From the NCBI RefSeq assembly GCF_018861705.1, contig NZ_JAHLEC010000013.1, positions 1 through 57,578 on the forward strand: a DNA stretch of 57,578 bases, in the 5' to 3' direction. The notes under the pieces are model-generated. The model saw nothing but the letters and a program-made list of their open reading frames with translations. It was not told the origin of the DNA and made no database searches. Shown here one piece after another: positions 54,868-57,578 of the stretch (positions are counted from its first letter, which is position 1; each line of letters starts with the position of its first letter). This DNA is from Clostridium psychrophilum. GTDB lineage: Bacteria > Bacillota > Clostridia > Clostridiales > Clostridiaceae. The translations under genes were made by a program, and so were the position numbers.

Positions 54868-54884
54868 TGGAAACGCTTGTTCCA
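54868..54884. promoter_or_regulatory. Possible operator in the TetR-gene leader
   Basis: TGGAA-ACGCTTG-TTCCA, a 5-bp inverted repeat just after the predicted transcription start. The TGGAAACGCTTG part is also half of a CcpA cre-like site, so the ligand protein is uncertain. Confidence 0.4.
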
Positions 54885-54925
54885 TTATTACTTTTTACTA
54901 ATACACATATTTGTAGGTGAATATA

Positions 54926-55501
54926 ATGTCAGAATCTCAAATAACAAAAAAAGCTCTTGCATTATCTATTAAAAAATTAATGGAAACAATCCCTTTAGCT
55001 AAATTAACAATTCGTGAAATCGTTAATAACTGTGGAATTAACAGACAAACCTTTTATTATCATTTCAAAGACAAATTTGACCTTGTAAATTGGATATATT
55101 ATAGTGAAGCCATAGAAAGTATATCAGACTGTAAAAACTATGCTCACTGGACTGATGGCATGTACAAAACATTAGTATATTTCATGAATAACAAGTCATT
55201 TTATACCAATGCTGTTAATACTCCAGGTCAAAATGGATTTGATGGATATCTTTTTGAAAAAACCTATGATCTTATTATGGGTGTTGTAAATGATATATCA
55301 TCTAATCTAAATGTGACCCCTACTGATAAAAACTTTATAGCAGATTTTTACACTCATGCCTTTGTAGGTATAACCATACAATGGATAAAAGACAGTATGA
55401 AAGAATCACCGGAATTAATGGTAGACAAACTTAATGATGTAGTTGAAGGAAGCATGCTCGGCGCTCTAACTAGATTTTCTAATTATCACCATCAGAATTA
55501 A
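54926..55501 (+). CDS. TetR/AcrR family regulator, DhaS-like
   Basis: 191 aa. The N-terminal helix-turn-helix is KLTIREIVNNCGINRQTFYYHFKDKFDLVNWIYYSE (about residues 24-60). The C-terminal domain resembles the TetR_C_8 type found in DhaS and related regulators of dihydroxyacetone kinase genes, though no dha genes are present here. It is divergent from the sugar porter gene, which makes that promoter the obvious candidate target. The ATG follows AGGTGA by 5 bases; an upstream GTG overlaps the box. Confidence 0.83.
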   Translation: MSESQITKKALALSIKKLMETIPLAKLTIREIVNNCGINRQTFYYHFKDKFDLVNWIYYSEAIESISDCKNYAHWTDGMYKTLVYFMNNKSFYTNAVNTPGQNGFDGYLFEKTYDLIMGVVNDISSNLNVTPTDKNFIADFYTHAFVGITIQWIKDSMKESPELMVDKLNDVVEGSMLGALTRFSNYHHQN

Positions 55502-55514
55502 ATATAACTCCTAT

Positions 55515-56276
55515 TTACATATTATTGAGTAACTTAATTATTTTACGTAACTCTTTTATAGAAATTTGTCCCGGTGCAGAAACTTCTTTAACTGCACCAA
55601 ATGTTAATGCAGATCCAAACAATTGCCCTGACACTCTGCTTATGACACCCGTTTTAGCCATAGACATTGTAATAATAGGTCCCTTAGCGTATTCTTCACT
55701 CATAATACGTGTTGCATCTAAGAGTGTAATTACATCCTTTGCGCAAGTAGGCATTACTGCAATTTTAGGAATATCTGCCCCCAACTCTTGAGCTTTGCAT
55801 AATCGTAATATAATCTCCTCTTTTTCTGGGGTTTTATAAAAATCGTGATTAGATATAATAACCACTACTCCATTTTCATGTGCCACTTTAACTAATTCTT
55901 TTACATCTTTTTCGTCGTTAAATAACTCAACATCTATAATTTCAATAAGTTTTGTTTCAATAATTGATTTATTTAATTTAACATAATTCAGATTGCTGAT
56001 TTTTTTCTGTCCTCCTTCTTTAGCACTTCGAAATGTAAAAATAATTGGCCTATCAACTAGTATTTTTCTAATTAATCGTAATGCCTGCATAACTTTATCT
56101 ATATTCATAACATCTTCAAAAAAATCTACACGCCATTCTATAACATCTAAATCAAAATCTTTTAGAAAATCGGCTTCCTCTACAAGCTCTAGAGTAGTCT
56201 TTCCAACCAGCGATGTACAAATCTTAGGTAGCCCTTCCCCAAGTGTAACATCTTTAATCTTAATTACTTTTTTCAT
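55515..56276 (-). CDS. aroD: 3-dehydroquinate dehydratase, type I
   Basis: 253-aa Schiff-base dehydratase of the shikimate pathway. It has the N-terminal PKICTSLVGKTTLELVEEA, IEWRVDFFED, the catalytic His in VVIISNHDFYKTP (about residue 143) and the catalytic Lys in PKIAVMPTCAKD (about 170), then MSMAKTGVISRVSGQLFGSALTFG. A lone type I enzyme away from other aro genes may act in quinate or shikimate degradation or simply be the biosynthetic copy. The neighbouring genes give no further evidence. Confidence 0.95.
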   Translation of the reverse strand: MKKVIKIKDVTLGEGLPKICTSLVGKTTLELVEEADFLKDFDLDVIEWRVDFFEDVMNIDKVMQALRLIRKILVDRPIIFTFRSAKEGGQKKISNLNYVKLNKSIIETKLIEIIDVELFNDEKDVKELVKVAHENGVVVIISNHDFYKTPEKEEIILRLCKAQELGADIPKIAVMPTCAKDVITLLDATRIMSEEYAKGPIITMSMAKTGVISRVSGQLFGSALTFGAVKEVSAPGQISIKELRKIIKLLNNM

Positions 56277-56374
56277 ATATATCGCCCTTCCTTGTATATA
56301 TTAAGTAAAGTATCAAATACAAAATAAAAAATCATTAAAAAATATTAATACAAAAAAATTTGAGTAGCTGCTGA

Positions 56375-56896
56375 TTATGTACTCTTTGTAATTGCCTTAT
56401 GTGCTTTTCTCTTTTTCATGGTTTTATGCCCGAACCCACTCGACATTACACTTATATTTCCATCAACTTCTAATATGGCTAAATTCACCTGATCTATCTT
56501 TGCTACTCCATGTTCTCTTATTACTTCCATAATTTCTTCCATTGATATTTTAGCTTTAGTAATATTTTTAATGTTGATTTTGCCATTATATATTAACATT
56601 AATGGTTCTCCTTGAATTAGTTTGTTAAATTTAGGAAATCTATACATTACAAATTTAAACAGATAATCTACAACAAATAATGAGGTTGCTGCTACTAATC
56701 CGCCACCTAATGTAGAATTTGTACCTACCATTGCATTTTGAACAGCATTACTTATAAGCAAAATAAATACCAAATCAATTACAGATAATTGAGCTAATTC
56801 ATTTTTACCAAACAACCTTATAGCAACTACAATGAAAATATATATACTTATGCAACTTAAAAATATCTTCAAATATGAAAATAATAATATTGTCAT
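56375..56896 (-). CDS. DUF421 (YetF-type) membrane protein
   Basis: 173 aa with about three N-terminal membrane helices (residues 1-75; RLFGKNELAQLSVIDLVFILLISNAVQNAMVG is diagnostic) and a small C-terminal cytosolic domain (LIQGEPLMLIYNGKINIKNITKAKISMEEIMEVIREHGVAKIDQVNLAILEVDGNISVM). The family occurs in spore-formers and some members affect spore germination, but the function here is unknown. Start ATG 56896 after GAGGTGG. Confidence 0.85.
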   Translation of the reverse strand: MTILLFSYLKIFLSCISIYIFIVVAIRLFGKNELAQLSVIDLVFILLISNAVQNAMVGTNSTLGGGLVAATSLFVVDYLFKFVMYRFPKFNKLIQGEPLMLIYNGKINIKNITKAKISMEEIMEVIREHGVAKIDQVNLAILEVDGNISVMSSGFGHKTMKKRKAHKAITKST

Positions 56897-57578
56897 ACCC
56901 CACCTCAACTTAATTAATTATTATAAGAACCATTATAACAAAGTTTCATACAATAATAATGTCAATGTTATATTACTCTAATAAAAAATGCAATTAGTTA
57001 CCCCGACTACAATGCTATTGGGTCGAACTGAAAATCCAAGAAATGCATATCCGCCATCCAGAAAACACCGTTAGGTACTCCCATAGCTATGGCAGTATCA
57101 GCCCCTACTAATCGCATATACCAACGCACATCCTACTACTGATATTGCAAATGCTTGAAAGGAAGTTACTTCTGCACTTAGTCTCCACAATTAAATAAGT
57201 ATTTTAACATGTCTTTAATATGCCTAATTTAAAAAAATCTAATTCTTATTAAAAAGTGAACACCCGAACCTAGACATAAATAGATAAGTGCATTACCCCC
57301 TATAAGTGTGCTTAAACAACTCACAACATTTTAATGAATATATCCCACTTTCTACAATACTTTATATGTGAATTTAACTCTTATAAAAACGATATAATTA
57401 ATGGGTGTTTCAATATATTAAATATATTAAAATCCAAAAAAATATCCAAGAACAAAATCTCCCTACGTGTAGACGTGTAGTTTAATATATCCTAATAATA
57501 TAAGTAACTTGCAAATTTAAGTAACCCTTAAAATATAAAAAGGATAAAGGAATATGTTAATTAAATTTAACATTCCTT
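56897..57578. other. Terminal gene-poor region with a pseudogene
   Basis: No intact gene. The minus strand at about 57005-57190 holds a decayed symporter fragment (listed separately). The last 32 bases form an imperfect hairpin, AAGGAATATGTTAA with TTAACATTCCTT, cut at the window edge. Confidence 0.5.
57005..57190 (-). pseudogene. Fragment of a sodium:alanine symporter (AGCS) gene
   Basis: Minus-strand translation in two frames gives EVTSFQAFAISVVG, then after a frameshift ADTAIAMGVPNGVFWM. These match in order the AGCS family core around SSFQAF...VGTGNIAGVA.AIA.GGPGAVFWMW. A frameshift, in-frame stops and the absence of the rest of the ~450-aa protein show that it is a remnant. Confidence 0.55.

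Overview
The window is AT-rich chromosomal DNA from a Gram-positive anaerobe of the Clostridium type. Several features point there: low GC, strong GGAGG-type ribosome binding sites with occasional GTG/TTG starts, T-box and FMN riboswitches, a clostridial Rex/AdhE pair, class III fructose-1,6-bisphosphatase, archaeal-type ProS and a group-4-hydrogenase-like membrane complex. The species cannot be fixed from the sequence.

Layout. 1-2860: ilvE (+) and a short alpha-glucan phosphorylase (-) share a bidirectional terminator. 3069-10084 (-): a six-gene operon for a Hyf/Hyc/complex-I-like membrane complex. Its catalytic-subunit homologue has lost all four NiFe-binding cysteines, so it is best read as an energy-converting-hydrogenase-related (Ehr) complex rather than a hydrogenase. 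10342-16356: a DUF4230 membrane protein, a TPM/LemA pair, a double-MarR regulator, fbp with a triplicated terminator segment, and a 63-aa helical protein. 16476-26886: housekeeping genes mostly on the minus strand (HtrA, PepT, DUF1836, Nth, acyltransferase, QueG-like, CysE and CysK under a Cys T-box, an FAD oxidoreductase, two tRNA-Trp, a CBS-ACT protein). 27078-28688 (+): tsaE-tsaB-rimI, followed by an intact IS3-family (IS150-like) element with a programmed -1 frameshift signal. 30584-35670: FMN-riboswitch-controlled ribU, tex, and T-box-controlled proS.

36244-43800 is an L-ascorbate utilisation locus. One arm is the leftward operon ulaC-ulaA-ulaB-ulaG, with a SorC-family regulator upstream. 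The other is the rightward operon ulaE-ulaF-(unknown beta-propeller). Both operons have a nearly identical 34-bp element abutting the -35 box of a good sigma-A promoter, so they look like one regulon. The decarboxylase UlaD is absent from the locus and an uncharacterised propeller protein occupies the operon instead.

44190-57578: a phosphoglucomutase/phosphomannomutase, small and hypothetical proteins, rex and adhE with a Rex operator, a sugar-porter MFS gene with a threefold repeated leader and an operator-like inverted repeat over its promoter, a TetR regulator, aroD, a DUF421 protein, and a decayed fragment of a sodium:alanine symporter gene.

The best candidates for new biology are the cysteine-less Ehr complex with its fused ferredoxin/NuoB-like subunit, the UlaD-less ascorbate locus with its propeller protein and paired operators, and the unusually short T-box leader of proS. 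Gene identities rest on recognised motifs and remembered family sequences; no database search was run.
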